Shown here one piece after another: positions 1 through 8,603 of a stretch of DNA of 64,000 nucleotides. Each line of letters starts with the position of its first letter. Within the stretch, counting starts at the first letter, position 1. The DNA comes from CBDATG01 sp965200145 (lineage in GTDB: Bacteria > Chloroflexota > Dehalococcoidia > Lucifugimonadales > Lucifugimonadaceae): assembly GCA_965200145.1 (NCBI GenBank), contig CBDATG010000003.1, positions 372,001 through 436,000 of the forward strand, in the 5' to 3' direction. The translations under genes and the position numbers were made by a program. The notes beneath the pieces are model-generated. The model made no database searches, had not been told where the DNA came from, and was given only the letters and a program-made list of their open reading frames with translations.

Positions 1-82
1 CTGTGGCTCGCGCCATCGCGGCCTCGCCCGGCACCGTAGCATTCATCGTCGCGCCGTTGGTGGAGGGTGTAGTTTGTAGCAT
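1..82 (-). CDS. 5' end of an unidentified gene running off the window
   Basis: An ATG at 82-80 on the minus strand is preceded by a strong ribosome binding site (AAAGGAG, 97-91, eight bases away). The reading frame stays open for 27 codons to the window edge, beginning MLQTTPSTNGATMNA. The residues are small and polar, like a disordered N-terminus, and no family can be recognised. It is divergent from the DegV gene. The start is well supported, the product is unknown. Confidence 0.55.
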   Translation of the reverse strand, partial: MLQTTPSTNGATMNATVPGEAAMARAT

Positions 83-136
83 CCCAGTAGCTCCTTTCGC
101 ATTGCGTGTTGGTATGTGTGCATGAAGTGTAACGCC

Positions 137-149
137 TTGACAACGTCAA
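137..149. promoter_or_regulatory. Short inverted repeat with a TTGACA box in the divergent gap
   Basis: The gap between the divergent genes holds TTGAC-AAC-GTCAA, a perfect 5-bp inverted repeat whose left arm also reads as a -35 hexamer (TTGACA) toward the DegV gene. No convincing -10 follows at 17 bp, so this is only a possible operator or promoter part. Confidence 0.2.
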
Positions 150-237
150 AGGTGACAGAAATCCGCGTGCATTGCGCATCATGTCTGATAGCATCATGTT
201 ACCTACCCGCGTGCAACCAACACCTCAGGAGTGCCCG

Positions 238-1080
238 ATGTCTATCGCAGTCGTCACAGACTCGACCGCCGACATACCTAGCGAACTCGTCGAAAGCGCA
301 GGGCTGCACACTGTGCCAGCATATGTGCGGTTCGGCGACGAGCAACTGCGGGATGGCGTCGACATAACCGCCGACCAGTTCTACCAACGCTTGGCATCGA
401 AGCAGGACGAGCATCCTACCACGAGCCAACCGTCGCCCGGCGATTTCGCAACCGTCTTCGGCGAGATACTGGAATCGCACGAGCGGATAATCTCGGTGCA
501 CATATCCTCCAAGTTCAGCGGCACGTATGCATCCGCCGTACAAGGCGCACGAGAAGCAGACCCAGAAGGCACGCGCATCACTTCCATCGACTCGAACACC
601 GCATCCATGACAACAGGATGGATCGCGATCACGGTGGCGCGGACGCTAGCTGAAGGCGGTAGCTACGACGAAGCCGTAGAGGCTGGAAGGTACATGACCG
701 ACCGCAACCTCTTCGCCGGCACACCCATGACGCTCGAGTTCCTACGCCGCGGCGGGCGAATGAGCAACGCCCAGATGATGTTGGGCAACGTGTTGCACAT
801 TCGGCCAGTAATCGGCGTCGTGGACGGCGTCATAATCTCTATGGCAAAGGTCAGGTCGCACCGTCGCGCCGTCGGAAAACTGGTTGAGCAGGTTGAGCAA
901 CGCGCGCCTCTGGAGAACCTCGCCGTTATGTACACAACCGAGTCAGACGAGGCTGAAGAGCTCGTCGGGCAGTTGCGACAGTACCTGAAACCCGGCAACG
1001 ATGCCGTCACTGCGAGGATTGGTGCCGCGATCGGCGCGCACCTCGGGCCTGGCACAGTCGGCATCTGCATGACATGGTAA
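238..1080 (+). CDS. DegV family protein (fatty-acid-binding FakB-like)
   Basis: The protein is 280 residues, the usual DegV length. Residues 5-12 read VVTDSTAD, the N-terminal DegV signature, and GTPMTLEFLRRGGRMS near residue 165 matches the second conserved block. Members bind a fatty acid; in Firmicutes they present it to fatty acid kinase FakA. No kinase gene is visible here, so the exact partner is unknown. I chose the ATG at 238 rather than upstream alternatives because AGGAG lies six bases before it and the protein then begins at the conserved strand MSIAVVTDS. recG follows after 29 bases on the same strand, so co-transcription is likely. Confidence 0.9.
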   Translation: MSIAVVTDSTADIPSELVESAGLHTVPAYVRFGDEQLRDGVDITADQFYQRLASKQDEHPTTSQPSPGDFATVFGEILESHERIISVHISSKFSGTYASAVQGAREADPEGTRITSIDSNTASMTTGWIAITVARTLAEGGSYDEAVEAGRYMTDRNLFAGTPMTLEFLRRGGRMSNAQMMLGNVLHIRPVIGVVDGVIISMAKVRSHRRAVGKLVEQVEQRAPLENLAVMYTTESDEAEELVGQLRQYLKPGNDAVTARIGAAIGAHLGPGTVGICMTW

Positions 1081-1109
1081 GCCAGCGGCGATAACTTACC
1101 TCATTCCCA

Positions 1110-3626
1110 TTGAGTACATTCCGCTCCGCTCCGTCTGCCAAATCCGCGCGCGAGCAGGCTGACCTGCTCATCAACGTGCTCCAACGCGAAGCTGATCGCG
1201 GCTACGACAACGGGGCCGTAGTCGGCGGCTTCGATGAGATGTGGCAGCAGTTCCCTGGCATCCAGGACGAAGTGCGCGACCTGCGTCCTATCAAGGGTCA
1301 GCGATACGCGATGCTGTTGCCGCACCAACGCCGTGCGTGGCACACCGCGGTCGCAAACTGGCACACAGCCAGGGAACGCACTAACCCTAGCGCGACTCCT
1401 GGCGGCTCGGATACCTCAAATGCAAGTCCCAATCAGCCTGATCCATCGACGACACAACGCCTGCCTAAAGGAAGCGGCATAGACACTCGCGTAGCCGACC
1501 TGAAGCACATACACCATCGATCCCGTGCAGCGTTACAGCAGTTGGGGATCACCACCGTCCGTGACGCATTGCGACACTACCCGGTACGGCACATCGACTA
1601 CTCCATCCGTACTCCCATTCGCCAGCTGATGCCCGGCGTCGAAGCAACGGTGATTGGCGAAGTCACGGGCTCACGACACAACCGCCACATGCGACCTCCC
1701 GGTGCATCTACAACGATCAAAGACGGCACAGGCGTGTTGCGCGTCTCATGGTTCAACATGCCATACATGGCAGACCGCTGGAAAGTCGGAGACCGAGTAG
1801 TCTTCAGCGGCCCGGTCGGCGAGTACAACGGGCGGCCGACGATGACTAACCCCGAGTACGACGACCTCACCGCGTCCGGCAACGAAGTAGGCCGCGGGTT
1901 GATCCACGCCGGCACACTGGTCCCGGTCTATCCGCTGGTCGATGGCACGAATCAGCGTAGCGTGCGAAGTGCCATATTCCAGATACTGGAGATCGGCATC
2001 GACTCCATACGCGATGCGCTCCCAGACGACATACGGTCCGCACACGAGCTGGACACTGCCCGCCAAGCAGTCCGACACCTCCACGCCCCGCGGAGCTGGA
2101 CCGAACTCGCCGCGGGACGCAGACGCATGGCGTTCGACGAGTGCCTATACAACCAGCTCGCCGCATTGAGAAGAATGGCAGAGTGGAAACTCGGCGCAAC
2201 CGGGGCATCTGTCGACCCAAACAGAGACGCCGTCAAGAGTTACATCAACAATCTCAATTTCACACTCACCGATGACCAACAGAAGACACTAAACGCACTC
2301 TTGGCAGACATCGATTCCGGCGAACCAATGGCACGCTTGATCCAAGGGGAAGTAGGCTCCGGCAAGACAGTAGTAGCCATCGCCGCTATGTTGTCGGTCG
2401 TCGTCGGTCGCGTATCCAAACAGGCCGCTTTGATGGCACCGACCGAAGTCCTCGCAGAGCAACACTTCCTCAACCTCATGAACGACTTGGAGTGCACACC
2501 CGCTTTCGGAGTCCGCGCGCCAATATACGAGTCGCAACGCGTTAGCGTGAGCGACCGAGGCGGTGACCCGCGTCGTCTTCGCATCGGACTCTTGACCGGC
2601 AGCTTAAGTGAGCGCGCGAAATCTACAGTGCGCGAAGCCTGTGCCAACGGTCAAGTCGATATCGTCGTCGGCACTCATGCATTACTTCAGGAGTCCGTTG
2701 ACTTCCGAGATTTAGCACTCGTCGTGGTCGACGAGCAGCAACGCTTCGGCACAGAGCAACGTGCCACCCTAACGCGGCGCACACCACGACCGCACCTGAT
2801 CGCAATGTCCGCAACTCCTATACCGCGCACACTGCACATGGTCATGTACGGCGACATGGATGTGTCAGAGCTCAAGACGCTACCGCACGGCCGCACGCGC
2901 ATCGCCACGCACTGGATCAGAACGCCGATGGAACAGGCCACGGCATTCGCCAGGATGCGCGAAGAGATTCACGCCGGGCAACAGTGCTTCGTCGTCTGTC
3001 CGTTGATTGAGCCTTCAGAGAGCCTGGAAGCGGCATCGGCACTCGACATCTACGAACAGCTACGGACGGGCGAATTCGCTGATCATCGCGTCGACCTGTT
3101 GCACGGCCGCATGACTTTGCCAGAGAAGCAGAATGCAATGGAGCAGTTCCGATCCGGCGAGACACAGGTGCTCGTCTCTACCACCGTCATCGAGGTCGGG
3201 GTAGACGTGCCCAACGCAACGGTGATGATGGTGATGAGTGCCGACCGGTTCGGTATGTCACAGCTGCACCAGCTACGAGGACGCGTTGGCAGGGGCGAAC
3301 AACCCGGCACCTGCTACCTAGTGGCAGACACGGAGTCGGATACTGCTAAGGCCCGGATCGATGCACTCGTGAGACTGAGCGACGGATTCGCCTTAGCGAC
3401 CAAGGACTTGGAGATGCGAGGGCCAGGTCGCAACCTAGCCCGCGAGCAGAGCGGTTGGACAGGCTGGAAGTTCGCCAAGTTCACCGACTTGGAACTGATA
3501 CGCGAGGCACGGGCCGCGGCAGAACACATACTGAAGGAAGATCCGCACATGTCATCAGCAAAATACCGAGACCTCCGCCGCAGCATGAGCCGCGTGATTG
3601 TTGACGCACCATCAGAATTCGCGTAA
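1110..3626 (+). CDS. recG: ATP-dependent DNA helicase RecG
   Basis: RecG unwinds branched DNA and drives replication-fork regression and Holliday-junction migration. The 838-residue protein has an N-terminal extension (about 1-130) before the wedge/OB domain, then the helicase core: Walker A GEVGSGKT near residue 412, motif II DEQQRFG (DEQH in E. coli), motif III MSATPIPRT, motif V STTVIEVGVDVP and motif VI QLRGRVGRG. The frame begins with TTG at 1110, with no clear ribosome binding site, so the true start could lie downstream within the poorly conserved extension. About 90 bp of its 3' end is found again, diverged, at 4118-4210, so the locus was rearranged just downstream. Confidence 0.95.
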   Translation: MSTFRSAPSAKSAREQADLLINVLQREADRGYDNGAVVGGFDEMWQQFPGIQDEVRDLRPIKGQRYAMLLPHQRRAWHTAVANWHTARERTNPSATPGGSDTSNASPNQPDPSTTQRLPKGSGIDTRVADLKHIHHRSRAALQQLGITTVRDALRHYPVRHIDYSIRTPIRQLMPGVEATVIGEVTGSRHNRHMRPPGASTTIKDGTGVLRVSWFNMPYMADRWKVGDRVVFSGPVGEYNGRPTMTNPEYDDLTASGNEVGRGLIHAGTLVPVYPLVDGTNQRSVRSAIFQILEIGIDSIRDALPDDIRSAHELDTARQAVRHLHAPRSWTELAAGRRRMAFDECLYNQLAALRRMAEWKLGATGASVDPNRDAVKSYINNLNFTLTDDQQKTLNALLADIDSGEPMARLIQGEVGSGKTVVAIAAMLSVVVGRVSKQAALMAPTEVLAEQHFLNLMNDLECTPAFGVRAPIYESQRVSVSDRGGDPRRLRIGLLTGSLSERAKSTVREACANGQVDIVVGTHALLQESVDFRDLALVVVDEQQRFGTEQRATLTRRTPRPHLIAMSATPIPRTLHMVMYGDMDVSELKTLPHGRTRIATHWIRTPMEQATAFARMREEIHAGQQCFVVCPLIEPSESLEAASALDIYEQLRTGEFADHRVDLLHGRMTLPEKQNAMEQFRSGETQVLVSTTVIEVGVDVPNATVMMVMSADRFGMSQLHQLRGRVGRGEQPGTCYLVADTESDTAKARIDALVRLSDGFALATKDLEMRGPGRNLAREQSGWTGWKFAKFTDLELIREARAAAEHILKEDPHMSSAKYRDLRRSMSRVIVDAPSEFA

Positions 3627-3664
3627 GCACCCACGGGAGAATACGCGGTCATTGCAGAACATCT

Positions 3665-3805
3665 TTACTCGGGCAGATTAGGGATACCACCAGGCGCGAA
3701 CTCGCGATCGAAACCGATCTGTACCATCAGGGTGGGACCATACGATACCAATGCATCGCTATCGGGAACTCCTCCGCTCCCGAAACCTGCTTCAATCGCG
3801 GTCAA
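3665..3805 (-). pseudogene. Truncated start of a clan AA aspartic-protease-like gene
   Basis: This minus-strand frame begins at TTG 3805, overlaps the end of the upstream small gene (3792-4043), and stops after 46 residues. It contains SYGPTLMVQIGFD and ends PGGIPNLPE. In my recollection these resemble the N-terminus of small retropepsin-like proteins that continue into a catalytic DTGAS motif; here the frame ends before any DTG. That family is often encoded directly after a homologue of the neighbouring small gene, which supports a decayed partner. The family assignment is from memory and should be tested by alignment. Confidence 0.45.
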
Positions 3806-4043
3806 AAATGGGGCCGAACTGTAACGACGAAGGCAACCTAGCTACACGCGAGGCACCGACCTGCCGGATCAGATATGGACCGAGGCCGTATCTGCGAGCT
3901 GCGTCATGAGATGCATCAGGGAAAGAGGGATATGTGTCCACCAACTGTTCGTCGTGAAACACCACCCACTCGCCGAAATGGTCCATCTCAAGCTGAACCC
4001 TCATCTCTTCATAAGCCTCTATCTGCTTGCTGAGTGCGTCCAT
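3792..4043 (-). CDS. Small conserved protein of unknown function (83 aa)
   Basis: The protein begins MDALSKQIEAYEEMRVQL and contains FGEWVVFHDEQLVDTYPSF and ARRYGLGPYLIRQVGA. The pattern is an N-terminal helix, then WVVFHDEQLVDTY, then GPYLIRQVG, which I associate with a small uncharacterised family often paired with an aspartic-protease-like protein. The ATG at 4043 is chosen because GGAGGG stands just upstream; an in-frame ATG at 4067 has no such site. The gene is antisense to the flanking genes and lies between recG and a second partial copy of the recG 3' end, so it probably arrived on an inserted cassette with the truncated frame at 3665-3805. Confidence 0.65.
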   Translation of the reverse strand: MDALSKQIEAYEEMRVQLEMDHFGEWVVFHDEQLVDTYPSFPDASHDAARRYGLGPYLIRQVGASRVARLPSSLQFGPIFDRD

Positions 4044-4117
4044 GGCATCCCTCCGTTCAAGGTGCACGACGGCGAGTCAAGATTGATATTCACCATTCTA
4101 ACCCAACTGCCCAACTG

Positions 4118-4210
4118 TCAACCCAGCCCGCGAGCATAGCAGATGGACTGGCAGGAAGTTCGCCAACTTCACCGGCTCGGAACTGATTCGCGAGGCTGAG
4201 CCGCGGCAGT
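4118..4210 (+). repeat. Diverged copy of the recG 3' end
   Basis: Positions 4118-4210 align almost without gaps to 3430-3522 inside recG (offset 688), with roughly 80% identity by eye. In frame the copy reads WTGRKFANFTGSELIREAE against WTGWKFAKFTDLELIREAR in RecG, then reaches a stop. It marks the far side of the cassette at 3627-4117. Either a segment was duplicated, or an insertion brought a replacement recG tail and displaced the old one. Confidence 0.8.
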
Positions 4211-4313
4211 GACACACTTCGTACACCAACGCGCGGAAACCGCTACACTGGTAGTGTCAGATGAAACGCCGACCTGGTTGGCCTGAAGTTGATCGATAAC
4301 TAGACGTAGACAC

Positions 4314-7300
4314 ATGCCTTACGAGGAAGAGCAGCTAAACGGGCGCATAGCCAGCATCATCCGTCGTCTAACCAGAGACCTCGGCTGGGATGTGCGCGAA
4401 GAGGCGAGAGGTGTCCTACTGGAGGAGAGGCTCAGGAAGCCCGACATCGTGATTCTTCGCAACGACGCACCTCCCGTCATCATCGAGAACGAGTACACAC
4501 CAGGAGCTACCCTTGGGCTGGACTGCCTTGGCAGACTCGGACGTACTCTTGAGGCAGACTCGGTCCGTGGCAGCGGTAAGGTATCGGTCGTCTTCGCACT
4601 TCGCTCTCCTGGTGAGTTGCGCGATTGCGCCAACGGGGACGAGGCGGATGTGATGTTGCGGAACGGCGTGAACCTCGAGTTCGCAGTGTACCGCGGGAAA
4701 CCAGATCACCACTCACGCTTCCCGAAGAGCGGTTTCCTGCACGGAGACATCCGCGACCTCGTCAACTTCATCAAACCTGCATCTATTCCGGAAGACATCG
4801 TCTCAAAAGCCGCCGACGCTCTGACACGCGGCGCAAACGTAGCCGCGTCGATAATCACAAGCTATTCTGCCACGCGTTACAACTTCGGCGCAACGCTGGG
4901 CGAGAAGTTGCGTCAACCATGGCCGGCCACCAATGATATTCCCAACTCAAAGGCGGAGTTAAGGCAGGCCAAAGCCGACGAGGAAGCACGGTTGCAGACC
5001 GCAAAGATGTGCGCAACGATGCTCATCAACGCCCTCGCATATCAGCAGAGCCTATCCAACCATCACCCTGACATCGCAGACCTGTCGACTGTCCGAGAAC
5101 TCGAAGGCTACGGGGAACTGAACAAGGACATCCTGATTAAACAGTGGAACACGATACTCGAAATTAACTACTGGCCGATATTTCACATAGCCCGGGAGCT
5201 GCTACTCGACCTGCCGACCCAAGCAGTAGGTGCTGCGATGCCGAGCATGATTGACACGGCGAGTGCGATCCAGGTCGCAATGCGTCAAAACGACATCGCG
5301 GGCATCGTATTCCAGCGCCTAATTGCAGACAGAAAGACGCTGAAGACCTACTACACACGACCTGAGAGCACGGTCTTAGCAGCCCACCTCGGAGTCCACG
5401 ACGACATTGACTGGAGCAACCCTGAGACCGTCCGCGATTATCGCATCGCTGACTACGCGTGCGGCACCGGCGGCCTGGTGCTCGCAGCATATCAGAGGGT
5501 ACGCGACCTGCACCGAGCCCACGGCGGCAACCCAGACCAATTGCACTCGCACATGATGGAGCATTCCCTGACGGCTTGCGACATCATGCCGGCCGCGGTT
5601 CACCTCTCATCTTCGCTGCTATCGTCAGTGGCTCCAGGTGAGACATACGATGGGACCCGTCATATTCTCTACCCGTTCGGCGGTGTGAAACGCAGGGGCA
5701 AACGCGGTGAAGTAATCAAGGACGGCGATGGAAATCCAGTCCTAGAACGGGACCCGAAGGGACAACCCGTCGTGCACATCGGGTCGCTGGAGCTGCTTGA
5801 CCTCACGTCTACAAAACAACAGGTCGTGCTACCCATCAACGAGCAGATGGCACTTGGGGCGAATGGCAAACGCCTACCGATAGAGGTCGACATGGTGCCG
5901 TTGAGCCAAGACCTGGTCATCATGAATCCGCCGTTCACACGCCCGACCAAGCACGCACCGTTCGACACGGAAGACCATGTGGACCCCAGGAACCCCACGT
6001 TCGCAGCCTTTGGCACATCCGACGAGGAACAGCAGGCGATGAAGCGCAAAGAACGAGAGCTGGGTCGGAATTCAATCAGCGACGGCAACGCAGGATTGGG
6101 CACGACATTCACCGCAATCGCAGACAATATGGTCAAGTCCGGCGGGCGCATCGCCCTCATACTGCCGACATCCGCAATGATGGGCGGCAGCTACGACGTT
6201 GCCAAGAAACAAGCGTACAGCTGGCAACGCCTCCGCGGTTTGCTCTACGGGCAATATGACCAGATCGTTGTCGTGTCGATAGCGCAACCCAAGAAGATGG
6301 ACTCGGCGTTCTCCGCCGACAGTAACTTGGCAGATTGCATCCTCGTCGCCAGGCGTAGCGCGGAGCCAGCTACTCGGAGCAAATCCGCCCACTTCGTTAA
6401 CCTCCACGCACTTCCATCCACGCAGCTGGAGGCACAGGAAACGGCGCGTTCCATCAAGCTAGCGGTTCGGCAAACAACACATGCGGGCTCTTACGAGGAG
6501 ATTCGCATCGGCGACGAAGTAATTGGATTCGTCAGCTTGGAGTCTATCCATCCGCAAAAGAAGTGGACGGCAATCCGTCTTTCTGATCCCATATTGGCCG
6601 CCCGGATAAGGCAATTCGCACAAGGCGAACTCAACCTGCCTCAACGCGCGGAACCCATTAAGGTCCCCGTGTGCAACCTCGGTGCCGTCGGCAGCGTCGG
6701 ACCGGTCCACAGAGACATTACCGAAGGCACGCGTGGACCGTTCAAGAAGATCGAGGGTTCAAGTATCCAAGACGAATATCCGATGCTTTGGTCGCACGCG
6801 CCTATCGGCAAGAATCGTGGCCGGTACCTGCAAGACACGATGTTGACCCAACCCGACAGTCATGGCATCGCCAAAGATGGCAAGAACAAGGATGCCGCCA
6901 AGATGTGGCGCAATGCCACGCATCTTCACATCAACGCTATTTTCGGCTTCAATGCAAACTCTACCGCCGCCGCGTTCACCGAGAGGCGATCGCTGGGCGG
7001 CGCGGCGTGGCCCACTTTCACCGCGGCAAACATAGACCACGAAAAAGCATTGTGCGTCTGGTTCAATGGCACACTCGGCATGGCAAGCTACTGGCTGGAG
7101 AGCAACCGCAGCCAAGACGGACGCGGCCACACCACAGTCACGTCAATGCCGAGCATCCCCATCATAGATGTGCGCGCGCTAACTCCGCAAGCTCTGGCAA
7201 CAGCCGTTGCCATATTCGACGACCTGCAACGACAGGTCATGCTACCCGCCAACGAGGCATACCGTGACCCGGTGCGTCAAGAGCTAGACCGCCGCATCCT

Positions 7301-7421
7301 CACCGAGGTGCTGATGCTTGATGACGAAGCCGTCGAGCAGCTAGCGATACTCCGCAACCAGTGGTGCGCCGAGCCGACTGTCACCAGCACCAAGAAGACT
7401 GGCATCCACTTCAACACATGA
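4314..7421 (+). CDS. Large N6-adenine DNA methyltransferase with nuclease-like N-terminus
   Basis: This 1035-residue protein has a class I SAM methyltransferase core: motif I DYACGTGGLV near residue 378 and catalytic motif IV NPPF near 538, in the order of gamma-type N6-adenine methylases. The first ~110 residues contain RKPDIVI followed by PPVIIENEY, a P-D...E-x-E arrangement resembling a PD-(D/E)XK nuclease or a type I restriction N-terminal domain. The C-terminal ~350 residues probably recognise the target. The size suggests a single-chain type IIG-like restriction-modification enzyme, but a solitary methylase is equally possible since nuclease activity cannot be judged. No specificity or helicase gene adjoins it. 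Its stop overlaps the rlmN start (ATGA). Confidence 0.85.
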   Translation: MPYEEEQLNGRIASIIRRLTRDLGWDVREEARGVLLEERLRKPDIVILRNDAPPVIIENEYTPGATLGLDCLGRLGRTLEADSVRGSGKVSVVFALRSPGELRDCANGDEADVMLRNGVNLEFAVYRGKPDHHSRFPKSGFLHGDIRDLVNFIKPASIPEDIVSKAADALTRGANVAASIITSYSATRYNFGATLGEKLRQPWPATNDIPNSKAELRQAKADEEARLQTAKMCATMLINALAYQQSLSNHHPDIADLSTVRELEGYGELNKDILIKQWNTILEINYWPIFHIARELLLDLPTQAVGAAMPSMIDTASAIQVAMRQNDIAGIVFQRLIADRKTLKTYYTRPESTVLAAHLGVHDDIDWSNPETVRDYRIADYACGTGGLVLAAYQRVRDLHRAHGGNPDQLHSHMMEHSLTACDIMPAAVHLSSSLLSSVAPGETYDGTRHILYPFGGVKRRGKRGEVIKDGDGNPVLERDPKGQPVVHIGSLELLDLTSTKQQVVLPINEQMALGANGKRLPIEVDMVPLSQDLVIMNPPFTRPTKHAPFDTEDHVDPRNPTFAAFGTSDEEQQAMKRKERELGRNSISDGNAGLGTTFTAIADNMVKSGGRIALILPTSAMMGGSYDVAKKQAYSWQRLRGLLYGQYDQIVVVSIAQPKKMDSAFSADSNLADCILVARRSAEPATRSKSAHFVNLHALPSTQLEAQETARSIKLAVRQTTHAGSYEEIRIGDEVIGFVSLESIHPQKKWTAIRLSDPILAARIRQFAQGELNLPQRAEPIKVPVCNLGAVGSVGPVHRDITEGTRGPFKKIEGSSIQDEYPMLWSHAPIGKNRGRYLQDTMLTQPDSHGIAKDGKNKDAAKMWRNATHLHINAIFGFNANSTAAAFTERRSLGGAAWPTFTAANIDHEKALCVWFNGTLGMASYWLESNRSQDGRGHTTVTSMPSIPIIDVRALTPQALATAVAIFDDLQRQVMLPANEAYRDPVRQELDRRILTEVLMLDDEAVEQLAILRNQWCAEPTVTSTKKTGIHFNT

Positions 7422-8557
7422 GCACCCAGCAGGAAGAGCAGAAGCGCACCGATCTGCTCGGCATAGACTACCACGCGCTTGAACGCCTGATTACCGACCA
7501 GTTCGGAGCACCCAGATACCGCACGCGGCAGGTCTGGGATGCCATACATCGTCAATGCCGACGCTCCGTTGACGACATCGCTACTCTGCCCGCCGACCTC
7601 CGCCGCGCGCTAGCCGCAGAGTATGTAGTCTCATCCCTCAAACCCGTCGTCCGGCTCAAGTCTGCCGATCGCTCTACCGACAAGGCACTGTACCGGCTCA
7701 GCGACGGCGAGCTGATAGAGACGGTGCTCATGCGCTACGCGGCGGACGGCCACCGACGTCCACGCAAGACAGTATGCGTGTCCACGCAGGCAGGTTGTGC
7801 GCTCGGATGCACTTTCTGCGCCACTGGACAGCAGGGATTCCGCCGGCAGCTGTCAGTCGGCGAGATCGTCGGGCAGGTCATCGACATGCAACGCGTCGCT
7901 GGCGAAGATGCCCCTACTAGCGACTCCGCCGGCATCACGAACGTCGTGTTCATGGGCATGGGCGAGCCGCTGGCCAACTACGACAACACACTCGCCGCTA
8001 TACGAATCATCAACGACCAGCGCGGAATTGGCATCGGCGCACGACACATCACCGTGTCCACCGTCGGACTTGTGCCGCAGATGTTGAGACTCGCTCGCGA
8101 GGGGATCCAGGTCAACTTGGCAGTCTCACTGCACGCGCCAGACGATGCTACACGCTCCGAAACCGTGCCGATCAATCGCCGATACCCCCTCGCAACGCTC
8201 ATCAGCGCATGCCACCAGTACGTAGAGGCGACAAGCAGACGCATATTCTTTGAGTACGTCCTACTACGCGGCCAGAACGACTCGATAGACCATGCCGAAC
8301 GGCTGGGTGGATTACTAAGCGGTTTGAACTGCCATGTGAACCTCATACCCGTGAACCCGACCGGCGACGGCCCTTACGGTCGCACCAGGCGAGGTGATGC
8401 CTTGAACTTCCAGCAGGAGCTCAGGACATGGGGCGTGCCATCAACCGTTCGAATGGAAAAGGGCATCGACATCGATGCCGGATGCGGACAGCTACGAGCA
8501 CGCGTCCTGGACAATGACGACCACCAGACAGACGCAACGGTGTCAACCCCAGTTTAG
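7418..8557 (+). CDS. rlmN: 23S rRNA/tRNA adenine-C2 methyltransferase RlmN
   Basis: RlmN is a radical-SAM enzyme that methylates C2 of A2503 in 23S rRNA and A37 in some tRNAs. The 379-residue protein has the [4Fe-4S] cluster motif GCALGCTFCATG around residues 127-136, the GEPLANYDN block, and the methyl-carrying cysteine in DIDAGCGQL near residue 357. The start is the ATG at 7418, overlapping the methylase stop by four bases; an in-frame upstream start at 7361 would lie inside the methylase gene and adds sequence atypical of the family. A housekeeping gene thus depends, at least partly, on translation of an accessory methylase. It is convergent with mutS2. Confidence 0.95.
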   Translation: MSTQQEEQKRTDLLGIDYHALERLITDQFGAPRYRTRQVWDAIHRQCRRSVDDIATLPADLRRALAAEYVVSSLKPVVRLKSADRSTDKALYRLSDGELIETVLMRYAADGHRRPRKTVCVSTQAGCALGCTFCATGQQGFRRQLSVGEIVGQVIDMQRVAGEDAPTSDSAGITNVVFMGMGEPLANYDNTLAAIRIINDQRGIGIGARHITVSTVGLVPQMLRLAREGIQVNLAVSLHAPDDATRSETVPINRRYPLATLISACHQYVEATSRRIFFEYVLLRGQNDSIDHAERLGGLLSGLNCHVNLIPVNPTGDGPYGRTRRGDALNFQQELRTWGVPSTVRMEKGIDIDAGCGQLRARVLDNDDHQTDATVSTPV

Positions 8558-8603
8558 TCCCACGACTTCCAGTCGCGCAGTGATCGCCGACTAATGCCGT
8601 AAC

